From Lachnospiraceae bacterium (GTDB lineage Bacteria > Bacillota_A > Clostridia > Lachnospirales > Lachnospiraceae), in contig JAGDBR010000035.1 of NCBI GenBank assembly GCA_017958935.1, positions 1 through 10,116 of the forward strand: a DNA stretch of 10,116 nucleotides. Direction: 5' to 3'. The notes under the pieces were generated by a model. It saw only the letters and a list, made by a program, of their open reading frames with translations, was not told the origin of the DNA and did no database searches. Positions within the stretch are counted from its first letter, which is position 1. Every line of letters begins with the position of its first letter. Positions 1 to 6,262 of the stretch are shown piece by piece. The translations under genes and the position numbers were made by a program.

Positions 1-23
1 AAAACGGTCCGGGAACAGAACTG

Positions 24-56
24 AAAAGACCGCTGCGTGAATGCAGCGGTCTTTTT
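24..56. terminator. Bidirectional intrinsic terminator between convergent genes
   Basis: A perfect 13-bp stem is formed by 24-36 (AAAAGACCGCTGC) and 43-55 (GCAGCGGTCTTTT), with a 6-nt loop. The plus strand ends in five T's and the minus strand in four. On the minus strand it is the first classical terminator after the pcrA stop at 115. On the plus strand it would end a gene lying left of the window. Confidence 0.85.
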
Positions 57-60
57 CCGT

Positions 61-107
61 GTGCGCTTCGCCGCCGCATCGGGCGGTTCGGCGCACTTTT
101 TCTTTTT
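61..107 (+). terminator. Second tandem terminator, plus orientation
   Basis: Positions 61-96 fold into a long imperfect hairpin. GTGCGC (61-66) pairs with GCGCAC (91-96), and after a two-base internal mismatch 70-75 pairs with 82-87. It is followed directly by T5-C-T5 (97-107). The orientation of the T tract means it acts on plus-strand transcripts entering from the left. Together with the hairpin at 24-56 it makes a double stop facing the pcrA 3' end. Confidence 0.65.
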
Positions 108-114
108 GCGCGGT

Positions 115-2505
115 TTACCCGTCGATTTTCTTCAGCTTCGCGAAGCTTGCGAACATCCGTTTTTCGCCGTATTCATCGAAATTCACGGCGACCTCGTAAT
201 CCTTCTTCCCGTCGACGATCTCCAGGACCGTGCCGCAGCCGAACTTGACGTGCTGCACGCGGTCCCCGACGCCGTAGTCCAGGCCGACGGCCTTTTTTAC
301 TTCAAACGTCCGTCCGAAGGTCGCGGGCTTCGGGGGTGTGAACGGCTTCTTCGGGGCGCCGCCCGACGTGCCGGATCCGATGCCAAAAGCACCGCCATAG
401 GAGCCGCTGCCAAAGCCGTAGCCGCCTGATCCGCCGTAGGATCCTCCCCCGGCGCCTTGCTTGAAGCTGAAGCCCTTGTAGCCGCGGTCTTCGTCCGCGC
501 CGTACGCGCTCCTGCCGCTCCGGCGCTCCGTCATCCGGCCGTCGGTGTCCAGCATGTCTTCCGGGATCTCCTGCACGAAGCGGGAGGGCTTATTGTTGCG
601 CATCTCACCGTTCACGGTCCGCGCGCGCGCGCCGGAAATGAACAGCTCCTTCTGCGCCCGCGTCATGCCGACGTAGCACAGCCGCCGCTCTTCTTCGATG
701 TCCATGTAGTCGCCCGAACTGATCGACTGGTAGGACGGGAACAGGCCGTCTTCACAGCCTGCGAGGAAGACCGTCGGGAACTCGAGTCCCTTCGAGGAAT
801 GGAGCGTCATCAGCAGCAACTTGTCGTCGTTCTCGGACACGGCGTCCACGTCCGCGACCAGCGCGATCTCCTCCAGGAAATCGGACAGGGTCGGCTCATG
901 GTCGCCGTCGAAGTTTTCCTGGAAATCCGTCGCCTTCGAGATCAGCTCTTCGATGTTCTCCTTCTTCTGTTCCTTTTTCTCGTCCTCAAAGTCTTCCAGC
1001 GTCGAATAATAGTCCGTCTTGTCAATGACCGCGCGGATCAGTTCGTCGAACGCGACCGCTTCCCCGCTCGGCCGTCCGTCGGGCAGCAGCCCGGCCTGCT
1101 CGCGCAGTTCGCCGATCAGGTGGGCGAAAGCCGAAAGCTTCGTCCGCGCACGCTCGACGCCCGGGATCTCGTCCGTGTACCGCAAAGCTTCCAGCAGGGA
1201 GAGCCCGTGCTGCGCCGCGTACGCACCGACCTTGTCGAGCGTCGTGTCGCCGATGCCCCGCCGCGGGACGTTGATGATCCTGCGCGTCGAAATGTCGTCG
1301 CGGCCGCCGGCCACGGTCTTCAAATACGCGATCAGGTCCTTGATCTCCTGGCGCTGGTAGAAGTTCACGCCGCCGACGATCTGGTACGGGACGTTCTGCA
1401 GGAGGCACCGTTCTTCAAACAGGCGGGACTGCGCGTTCGTCCGGAACAGGACCGCGTAATCCTTGTACTGCGCGCCGCTCCGGACGCCCCGCACGACGGT
1501 GCGGACGACCTCCTCAGCCTCCTGGTAGGCGTTGTCATAGAACTTGAAATGGACGGGGATGCCCTCGCCGAGGTCGGACCACAAATGCTTCTCCTTCCGG
1601 CCGCGGTTGTGCCGGATCACGGCGTTCGCGGCGTCCAGGATGTGCGTCGTGGAGCGGTAATTCTGCTCCAGCTTCACGACCTTCGTGCCCGGGAAATGCG
1701 ACTCGAACTCCAGGATGTTCCGGATGTCCGCGCCGCGGAAGCGGTAGATCGACTGGTCGTCGTCGCCGACGACGCAGAGGTTCCGGTGCTTCTTCGAAAG
1801 CAGCCACACGAACTGGAATTGCGCTTCGTTCGTATCCTGATACTCGTCCACGAGGATGTAGCGGAAGCGGTCCTGCCAGTATGCAAGGACCTGCTCGTTC
1901 TCTTCGAACAGCTGCACGGTCTTCAGGAGCAGGTCGTCGAAATCGAGCGCGTTGTTCTTCTTCAGCATCTTTTCGTACGCGTCGAAGATCTCTGCTTCCT
2001 TCTGCGCACGGTAATCGGACCCGGCCTCCTCCAGCTTGTCCTGCGGCGTCAGCATCTCGGTCTTCGCGTCCGAGATGTAATTCACCATCGCGCGCTCGCG
2101 GTACATCTTCGGGTCCAGGTCGAGCTCCTTCAGCACGCGCCGCACGGCCGCCCGCTGGTCATCCGCGTCGTAGATCGTGAAGTCGGTGTCGTAGCCGAGC
2201 CGGTCAATGAACCGGCGCAGGATCCTGACGCAGGTCGAGTGGAAGGTCGCGACCCACACGGAGTCGCCGAAGTCCACGAGCTTCTGCACGCGCTCCTTCA
2301 TCTCGTCCGCGGCTTTGTTCGTGAACGTGATCGCGAGGATGTTGTAAGGCGGGACGTTCTTCTCTTCAATGAGATAGGCGATCCTGTGCGTCAAAACGCG
2401 CGTCTTGCCCGCGCCCGCGCCCGCCAAAATAAGAAGCGGTCCCTCGGTGTGAAAGACCGCCTCTTTTTGAGGTTCATTCAGCAATGCGTACTTTTCGTCG
2501 TGCAT
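115..2505 (-). CDS. pcrA: ATP-dependent DNA helicase PcrA/UvrD
   Basis: This is a superfamily 1A 3'-5' DNA helicase of 796 residues, acting in nucleotide excision repair, replication restart and conflict resolution with RNA polymerase. All signature motifs are visible: the Q motif near 9-17; Walker A AGAGAGKT at 28-35 (K34); motif Ia TFTNKAADEM near 60-69; Walker B VDEYQDTN at 219-226; motif III GDDDQSIYRFRGAD at 247-260; motif IV QNYRS at 281-285; motif V TLHSSKGLEF at 567-576; and motif VI YVGMTRAQ at 611-618. A Gly/Ser/Tyr-rich linker (about 683-716) leads to a C-terminal Tudor-like domain (about 740-796, GDRVQHVKFGCGTVLEI), the RNA-polymerase contact module of Gram-positive PcrA. Length is slightly above the usual 720-760 because of the linker. 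The ATG at 2505 fits family N-termini, but it has only a weak AGG about 12 nt upstream. It lies 62 nt behind the SPFH gene and is probably co-transcribed with it. Confidence 0.96.
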   Translation of the reverse strand: MHDEKYALLNEPQKEAVFHTEGPLLILAGAGAGKTRVLTHRIAYLIEEKNVPPYNILAITFTNKAADEMKERVQKLVDFGDSVWVATFHSTCVRILRRFIDRLGYDTDFTIYDADDQRAAVRRVLKELDLDPKMYRERAMVNYISDAKTEMLTPQDKLEEAGSDYRAQKEAEIFDAYEKMLKKNNALDFDDLLLKTVQLFEENEQVLAYWQDRFRYILVDEYQDTNEAQFQFVWLLSKKHRNLCVVGDDDQSIYRFRGADIRNILEFESHFPGTKVVKLEQNYRSTTHILDAANAVIRHNRGRKEKHLWSDLGEGIPVHFKFYDNAYQEAEEVVRTVVRGVRSGAQYKDYAVLFRTNAQSRLFEERCLLQNVPYQIVGGVNFYQRQEIKDLIAYLKTVAGGRDDISTRRIINVPRRGIGDTTLDKVGAYAAQHGLSLLEALRYTDEIPGVERARTKLSAFAHLIGELREQAGLLPDGRPSGEAVAFDELIRAVIDKTDYYSTLEDFEDEKKEQKKENIEELISKATDFQENFDGDHEPTLSDFLEEIALVADVDAVSENDDKLLLMTLHSSKGLEFPTVFLAGCEDGLFPSYQSISSGDYMDIEEERRLCYVGMTRAQKELFISGARARTVNGEMRNNKPSRFVQEIPEDMLDTDGRMTERRSGRSAYGADEDRGYKGFSFKQGAGGGSYGGSGGYGFGSGSYGGAFGIGSGTSGGAPKKPFTPPKPATFGRTFEVKKAVGLDYGVGDRVQHVKFGCGTVLEIVDGKKDYEVAVNFDEYGEKRMFASFAKLKKIDG
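358..459 (-). repeat. Low-complexity Gly/Ser/Tyr linker in PcrA
   Basis: Residues about 683-716 of PcrA are almost only G, S, Y, A and F, with repeated GGSYGG / GSGGYG / GSGSYGG units. Such disordered linkers commonly separate the helicase core from the Tudor-like tail in Bacillota, but this one is long and tyrosine-spaced. The reading frame is intact across it. Confidence 0.7.
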
Positions 2506-2525
2506 ACTGTGTAAAAACCTAAAGG

Positions 2526-2566
2526 GTCATCTAAGATCTTCCCGCAAGCGGGTGCCTCCTGATGAC
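2526..2566 (-). promoter_or_regulatory. Structured pcrA leader with orphan Shine-Dalgarno and mini-ORFs
   Basis: Between the SPFH stop and the pcrA ATG, the minus strand has GTCATC (2566-2561) able to pair with GATGAC (2531-2526), enclosing a CCCG-CTTG-CGGG hairpin (2552-2541 region). A perfect AGGAGG (2560-2555) sits far from the pcrA ATG (49 nt) but only 7 nt before a TTG at 2547. That TTG opens a six-codon frame ending in TGA, and the TGA overlaps ATG ACC CTT TAG (2530-2519). The function is inferred: a coupling or attenuation leader is possible, as is chance. Confidence 0.3.
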
Positions 2567-2567
2567 G

Positions 2568-3608
2568 TTATCCGATCTGCTGGCCGCAGAACGGGCAGAA
2601 CTTCGCGCCCGGGATCACGAGCTTCTGGCCGCAGAACGGGCAGAATCTTGCGATCGGCTGGCCGTCTTCGGCCGTCTCGACCTTCACGTCGGGCGTGACA
2701 GGCGCCGGTGCCGGTGCCGGAGCGGGAGCCGGAGCCGGGGCTGCGCCGCCGTTCAGCTGGCCCGCAAGCTGCTGGCCCATCGCAAGGCCGGCTGCCATCT
2801 GCGCCATCGTGGTCGCGGTGCTGTCGCCGCCGTTCTCATTGTCCAGGCTGTTCGCGAACTGGACCTGCGTGTAATGCTGGGTGTCGCCGACCATCGCTGC
2901 GCCTGCGGCCTTCTCCTGCATCTCGCGGACGGATTCCGGATAGGAAACGCTCTGGATCGTATAATTCGTGCAAGCCATGCCGAACTGGGAGAACTCTTCG
3001 TTCAGCGCGGCGGTGATGTCCTTCGAGATGTCGTACGCGTTTGCCTGGATATTGAACATATCCTTGCCGTCCTTCAGGATGTACTTCATCAGGAGCTGGT
3101 CGTTGATGGAGCCGATGCGGTGCTTGATGTCGTCGATCGTGAAGCGCTTCTGCGCGCCCGCGACCTTCTCCAGCAGGACCGTGTAGTCGCCGACCTTCGT
3201 CGTGAAGGTGCCGAACGCACGGATCGGCATGCCGCCCGGGAGACCCGCGACCGGCAGGTTCAGCGCATTCTGCGTGCCCCAGTTCACCACAAACTCTCTC
3301 GTGTTGACGAACAGGACTTCCGCGCGCAGGCCCGAATCAAAACCGAACTTCCAGCCCTTCAGCGTGCTCAGGAAAGGAATGATCTGCGACTGGATGTCGT
3401 ATTCGCCTTCCTCTGTGAAGATGCCTTCGATGCGACCCTGGTACAGGAAGATCGCGTCCTGAGCCGGACGGATGATGAGCTTGCTGCCTCTCTTGATCTC
3501 ATCATTGTTCCATTTATAGAAAATGGAATTGTCGTCCATGTCAGCCCATTCCACGACGTTCAGCAGCTGGCCGGAAACCACGTCTTTAATGCTGTCAAAT
3601 AAACCCAT
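2568..3608 (-). CDS. SPFH-domain protein with C-terminal zinc ribbon (YdjI-like)
   Basis: A 346-residue protein of the 'virion core protein'/YdjI-type SPFH (band-7) family. Residues about 1-240 are the SPFH region: an N-terminal MGLFDSIKDVVS helix, then a beta-rich core and an alpha-helical stretch. Residues about 255-288 are a Met/Ala/Gln-rich helix, and 289-303 form an Ala-Pro repeat linker. The tail holds two CPFCG knuckles (C323/C326 and C338/C341), which make one four-cysteine zinc ribbon. In Bacillus subtilis, YdjI works with membrane zinc-ribbon proteins and the PspA homologue in membrane-stress response. I infer a similar membrane-scaffold role, although no PspA gene is in view. There is no signal peptide. 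The start at 3608 is secure: AAGGAGG lies 5 nt upstream, behind a clear promoter. The family is confident; the precise function is not. Confidence 0.88.
   Translation of the reverse strand: MGLFDSIKDVVSGQLLNVVEWADMDDNSIFYKWNNDEIKRGSKLIIRPAQDAIFLYQGRIEGIFTEEGEYDIQSQIIPFLSTLKGWKFGFDSGLRAEVLFVNTREFVVNWGTQNALNLPVAGLPGGMPIRAFGTFTTKVGDYTVLLEKVAGAQKRFTIDDIKHRIGSINDQLLMKYILKDGKDMFNIQANAYDISKDITAALNEEFSQFGMACTNYTIQSVSYPESVREMQEKAAGAAMVGDTQHYTQVQFANSLDNENGGDSTATTMAQMAAGLAMGQQLAGQLNGGAAPAPAPAPAPAPAPVTPDVKVETAEDGQPIARFCPFCGQKLVIPGAKFCPFCGQQIG
2700..2745 (-). repeat. Ala-Pro repeat encoded by GC-rich 6-bp units
   Basis: Degenerate GCCGGN/GAGCGG-type units encode the alternating Ala-Pro stretch (residues 289-303 of the SPFH protein). 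This is an extended, rigid spacer between the SPFH body and the zinc ribbon. Copy number may vary between strains by slippage. Confidence 0.6.
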
Positions 3609-3613
3609 AATAA

Positions 3614-3620
3614 CCTCCTT
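3614..3620 (-). promoter_or_regulatory. Shine-Dalgarno of the SPFH gene
   Basis: The minus strand reads AAGGAGG, 5 nt before the ATG at 3608. It is a near-perfect anti-16S match and fixes the start codon. Confidence 0.85.
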
Positions 3621-3659
3621 GGTAAGTTATTGTCATCGCAATAGGATTCCCTATGAATG

Positions 3660-3688
3660 ATTATAAACAACTCTTCCGGACTTGTCGA
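3660..3688 (-). promoter_or_regulatory. Sigma-A promoter of the SPFH-pcrA unit
   Basis: On the minus strand, TCGACA (3688-3683) lies 17 nt before a consensus TATAAT (3665-3660). The expected transcription start is near 3653, giving a leader of about 45 nt that contains the AAGGAGG. No terminator is seen between the SGNH stop (3762) and this promoter, so read-through from upstream is also possible. Confidence 0.75.
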
Positions 3689-3761
3689 TACTTTTTTTCC
3701 GGATATCGGCGCCCGGCCTGCCGCCTGAAAGCGGTGTCCACGGGCTTTCCGCGCGTTCCGC

Positions 3762-4772
3762 TTACGGGATCTCGTACCTCAGGCCCGCGTGGTCTTCCCA
3801 GAGGTGCATCTGGGTCGCCATCGTCTGCGCCCAGAGGAAATAGAAGTCCTTGTTGTAGTGCGCGTGATCGTGCGAATTGATGTATTTGAAATCCGCGTAC
3901 GGCGTCGCCGACACGTAGATCGCGCCGGTCTCGTCGCAGACCTGCCTGATGCGGGCGTTGAAGTCCGGGATCATGAAGAAGCGGTAGAAATACGGACGCG
4001 CTTCCTCCGGACACGGCAGGATCTCCATCAGGTAGATGACGCTGTTCGGGTTGATCGCGTGGTACTGCTGCACCATCTTCAGGTAGTCCTGGTAGAAGCG
4101 CTCGTTGCTGCCGTTATAGTAGCCGATGTCGTTCAGGCCCATGATGAAGAGGGTCTTCGGGGCGTACAGGTACGCCTGCTCGAGCGCGAACGGCGTGATC
4201 TGCTCGACCGAATTGCCGCTGCGGTACTTGACTTCCTTCTCGGACATGACACCGCAGTCCACGGCATTCTTCGCGCGGGAGTTGCCGATGACGATGCAGT
4301 GCGAGAAGAGCGCGCGCAGGTACGGGATGTCCGTGTCGTCGCAGTTGTAGACGACTTCCCGCGGGATAAGGTGCGAGCCTGCGAGCGGCGCCGTCAGGGC
4401 CGCCCATTCCGCTTCCTTCGAAGACTCCGCGACGGACGACTCGTAGATCGAGGCGGCGATGCTGTTCTCGATCTCGATGCTCTCCTGGATGCTCGACTGC
4501 CGGATCGATTCCTCGATCGACACGGATTCTGCAATGGACTCCTTGCGGCTCGCCTCGATCGAGCGCATCGCGCGCACGACCTCGCCGACGTCCGCCTCCT
4601 CGAGCGACTTCAGCGCTTCGACGGCGGTCTCGTCGACCGGGGCGACCGACGTGTCGGACGCGATCGCCGGATTCGACAGGTACGCCGCTCCGACAAGGAG
4701 GGCGAACGCGCAGCCGATCACCGCGAAATACCGGCCTTTCATTCTGCTTTTCGGTGCTTTCTTTTCGCTCAT
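3762..4772 (-). CDS. Membrane-anchored SGNH/GDSL-type hydrolase with Ser/Glu/Ile repeats
   Basis: A 336-residue protein. The N-terminus is basic, followed by one hydrophobic segment (about 14-32), which predicts a signal anchor with an extracellular body. Residues about 64-120 form a low-complexity, probably helical or coiled-coil stalk rich in ESI/SIEES units. The C-terminal half (about 138-336) looks like an SGNH hydrolase: block I reads IGNSRA (S165 as nucleophile, GNS in place of GDS), the block III-like motif is MGLNDIG (N214, D215), and the C-terminal D-x-x-H is D302/H305 in SHDHAHYN. Such proteins deacylate or esterify cell-envelope glycans or lipids; the substrate here is unknown. Its ATG directly follows the MATE stop (TGA-ATG), and its AAAGGAA Shine-Dalgarno lies inside the MATE 3' end, so the two are translationally coupled. 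The hydrolase call is moderately strong and the substrate is open. Confidence 0.78.
   Translation of the reverse strand: MSEKKAPKSRMKGRYFAVIGCAFALLVGAAYLSNPAIASDTSVAPVDETAVEALKSLEEADVGEVVRAMRSIEASRKESIAESVSIEESIRQSSIQESIEIENSIAASIYESSVAESSKEAEWAALTAPLAGSHLIPREVVYNCDDTDIPYLRALFSHCIVIGNSRAKNAVDCGVMSEKEVKYRSGNSVEQITPFALEQAYLYAPKTLFIMGLNDIGYYNGSNERFYQDYLKMVQQYHAINPNSVIYLMEILPCPEEARPYFYRFFMIPDFNARIRQVCDETGAIYVSATPYADFKYINSHDHAHYNKDFYFLWAQTMATQMHLWEDHAGLRYEIP
4413..4583 (-). repeat. Degenerate ESI/SIEES repeat stalk
   Basis: Residues about 64-120 of the SGNH protein repeat Ser-Ile-Glu and Glu-Ser-Ile/Val units with roughly 4-6 residue spacing. This fits an extended acidic helix or coiled coil lifting the catalytic domain off the membrane. 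It is encoded by degenerate GA/TC-rich repeats (GATCGA and ATCGAT types recur in the DNA). Confidence 0.6.
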
Positions 4773-6200
4773 TCAAGCTTCCTTTACGATATTCTGGATC
4801 CAGATGTTCTTCCGGATCATCAGGACGCCGATGCCCACCTTGATGAAGTCGGCAAGCGCGACGCATACGTAGATCCATACGGCCGGCACCGCCGTGAAGC
4901 GGCTCAGCACGAAGGCGATCGGGATGCTGACGGCCCAGATCATCAGACAGTCGTAGACAAAGGTCAGCATCGTCTTTCCGCCGCAGCGCAGCGTGAAGTA
5001 ACAGGCGTTGTTAAAAGCGTTCTGCGGCGCGAAGCACGCGTACGCGAGCAGGAACGACGTCGCGATCGCGCGGACCTCTTCCGTCGTGTTGTAGACCTTC
5101 GGGAAGACGCCCGAGACCGCGACGAGCAGGGCGGACGTGACGAGGCTCATCACGACGTTCGTGAAGAGCATCTTGTTGTCCGTGTCCTTCGCGTCCTGCA
5201 GTCTGCCGGCGCCCAGAAGCTGACCGACGATGATGCCGACCGAGCTGCCGAACGACAGGAAGACGACGTTCAGGCAGTTGTTCACGGTGTTCGCGATGTT
5301 CAGCGCCGCGACGACCGCGAGGCCGCGCATCGAGTAGCACTGCGCGAGGAAAGAGATGCCCGTCGACCACAGCGCTTCGTTCGCGAGGATCGGGAACCCC
5401 TTCGTGATGTAATCCTTCAGATAAGTCCTGCGTACCTTCACGGTCCGGTACAGGCCGGCGACCCAGGTGTGCTTTTCTTTGTGCGTGTGCGCGTAGATCA
5501 CGACGATCAGGACTTCGACGACACGGGAAATGAGCGTCGCGGCGGCCGCGCCGACGACGCCGAGCGCCGGCAGGCCGAAATGTCCGTAGATCAGGACCCA
5601 GTTCAGGAACAGGTTCGTCGTGACGGCGATGAGACTCGCCTTCATCGGCAGCAGCGTCTCGCCGCATTCGCGCAGCGTCGACGCGTAGACCTGCAGCAGC
5701 ATGAACGGCAGGAACGACAGGACGATGAGCCGCATGTACGCCTGACCGAAGCCGAGCGTCGCGAGCGCGTTCTCGCTGACGCCCTCTTCGTTCAGGTAGA
5801 GGCCGATCAGCGGCGCCGAAAACAGCAGAAGCACTGCGGTGGCAAGCGCCGTCAGCATGACGCCCGTCCACAGCTTCATCCGGAAGGAGTCCCGGACGCC
5901 CTCGTCGTCGCGCTTTCCGAAGAACTGCGCGGTGAAGATGCCCACGCCGGACAGCCCGCCGAACACGCACAGATTGTAGATGAATATCAGCTGGTTCGCG
6001 ATCGAGACGCCCGTCATCTGCTCCGTGCCGACGGCGCCGACCATCACGTTGTCCAGAAGACCGACGAAATTCGAGATGCCGTTCTGCACGATGATCGGGA
6101 CCGCGATCCCGAAGACCAGCCGGTAGAAGTTTTTATCGCCGATGAACCGCTCGCGGAAGGGTTTTCCGCGGGAGGCGTCGGTAAAGGTCATGTTCGCCAT
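4773..6200 (-). CDS. MATE family efflux transporter
   Basis: A 475-residue polytopic membrane protein of the multidrug and toxic compound extrusion family (NorM/DinF fold), which exports cationic drugs or metabolites using Na+ or H+ gradients. About 12 hydrophobic helices are visible in two MatE halves (about 27-235 and 265-460) joined by a basic loop (HTHKEKHTW, KVRRTYLKD). Typical features are VPIIVQNGISNFVGLLDNVMVG in TM1-TM2 (D50 in TM1), the LRECGETLLPM loop near 176-186 and FGSSVGIIVGQLLGAG near 317-332. Length is normal (440-480). The start is ATG 6200; a second ATG at 6191 is possible. Neither has a Shine-Dalgarno, and a strong promoter lies only 9 nt upstream, so the mRNA is probably leaderless. 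The stop abuts the SGNH start, indicating one operon. The substrate cannot be told from sequence. Confidence 0.93.
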   Translation of the reverse strand: MANMTFTDASRGKPFRERFIGDKNFYRLVFGIAVPIIVQNGISNFVGLLDNVMVGAVGTEQMTGVSIANQLIFIYNLCVFGGLSGVGIFTAQFFGKRDDEGVRDSFRMKLWTGVMLTALATAVLLLFSAPLIGLYLNEEGVSENALATLGFGQAYMRLIVLSFLPFMLLQVYASTLRECGETLLPMKASLIAVTTNLFLNWVLIYGHFGLPALGVVGAAAATLISRVVEVLIVVIYAHTHKEKHTWVAGLYRTVKVRRTYLKDYITKGFPILANEALWSTGISFLAQCYSMRGLAVVAALNIANTVNNCLNVVFLSFGSSVGIIVGQLLGAGRLQDAKDTDNKMLFTNVVMSLVTSALLVAVSGVFPKVYNTTEEVRAIATSFLLAYACFAPQNAFNNACYFTLRCGGKTMLTFVYDCLMIWAVSIPIAFVLSRFTAVPAVWIYVCVALADFIKVGIGVLMIRKNIWIQNIVKEA

Positions 6201-6209
6201 GATCAGAAA

Positions 6210-6238
6210 ATTATACTACAAACAGTGGAAGAAGACAA
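6210..6238 (-). promoter_or_regulatory. Sigma-A promoter of MATE-SGNH operon, leaderless arrangement
   Basis: The minus strand has TTGTCT (6238-6233), a 17-nt spacer and TATAAT (6215-6210). Only 9 nt separate TATAAT from the ATG at 6200, so transcription should start 3-5 nt before the ATG or on it. It lies just after the stop of the ATPase-like gene (6263), with no terminator between. Confidence 0.75.
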
Positions 6239-6262
6239 GTTTTCGCGCGCAAAGCCGGGGTT

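Noticed and set aside
457..2514. A 685-codon open frame on the plus strand across pcrA
   Set aside because: It is fully antisense to a helicase with every family motif. The predicted protein is Arg/Val/Leu-rich low-quality sequence with no domain, typical of an antisense frame in GC-rich DNA.
2562..3602. A 346-codon plus-strand frame mirroring the SPFH gene
   Set aside because: It is the antisense complement of a gene with a promoter, AAGGAGG and a zinc ribbon; composition is Arg/Leu/His-biased.
3690..3761. Hairpin (CCGG/CCGG around 3698-3716) as a terminator of the SGNH gene
   Set aside because: The T run lies on the wrong side for minus-strand transcripts and the stem is short.
4710..4718. 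Lipobox-like VIGC (residues 18-21) in the SGNH protein
   Set aside because: Only about six hydrophobic residues precede the cysteine and the hydrophobic stretch continues after it, so a signal anchor fits better than a lipoprotein signal.
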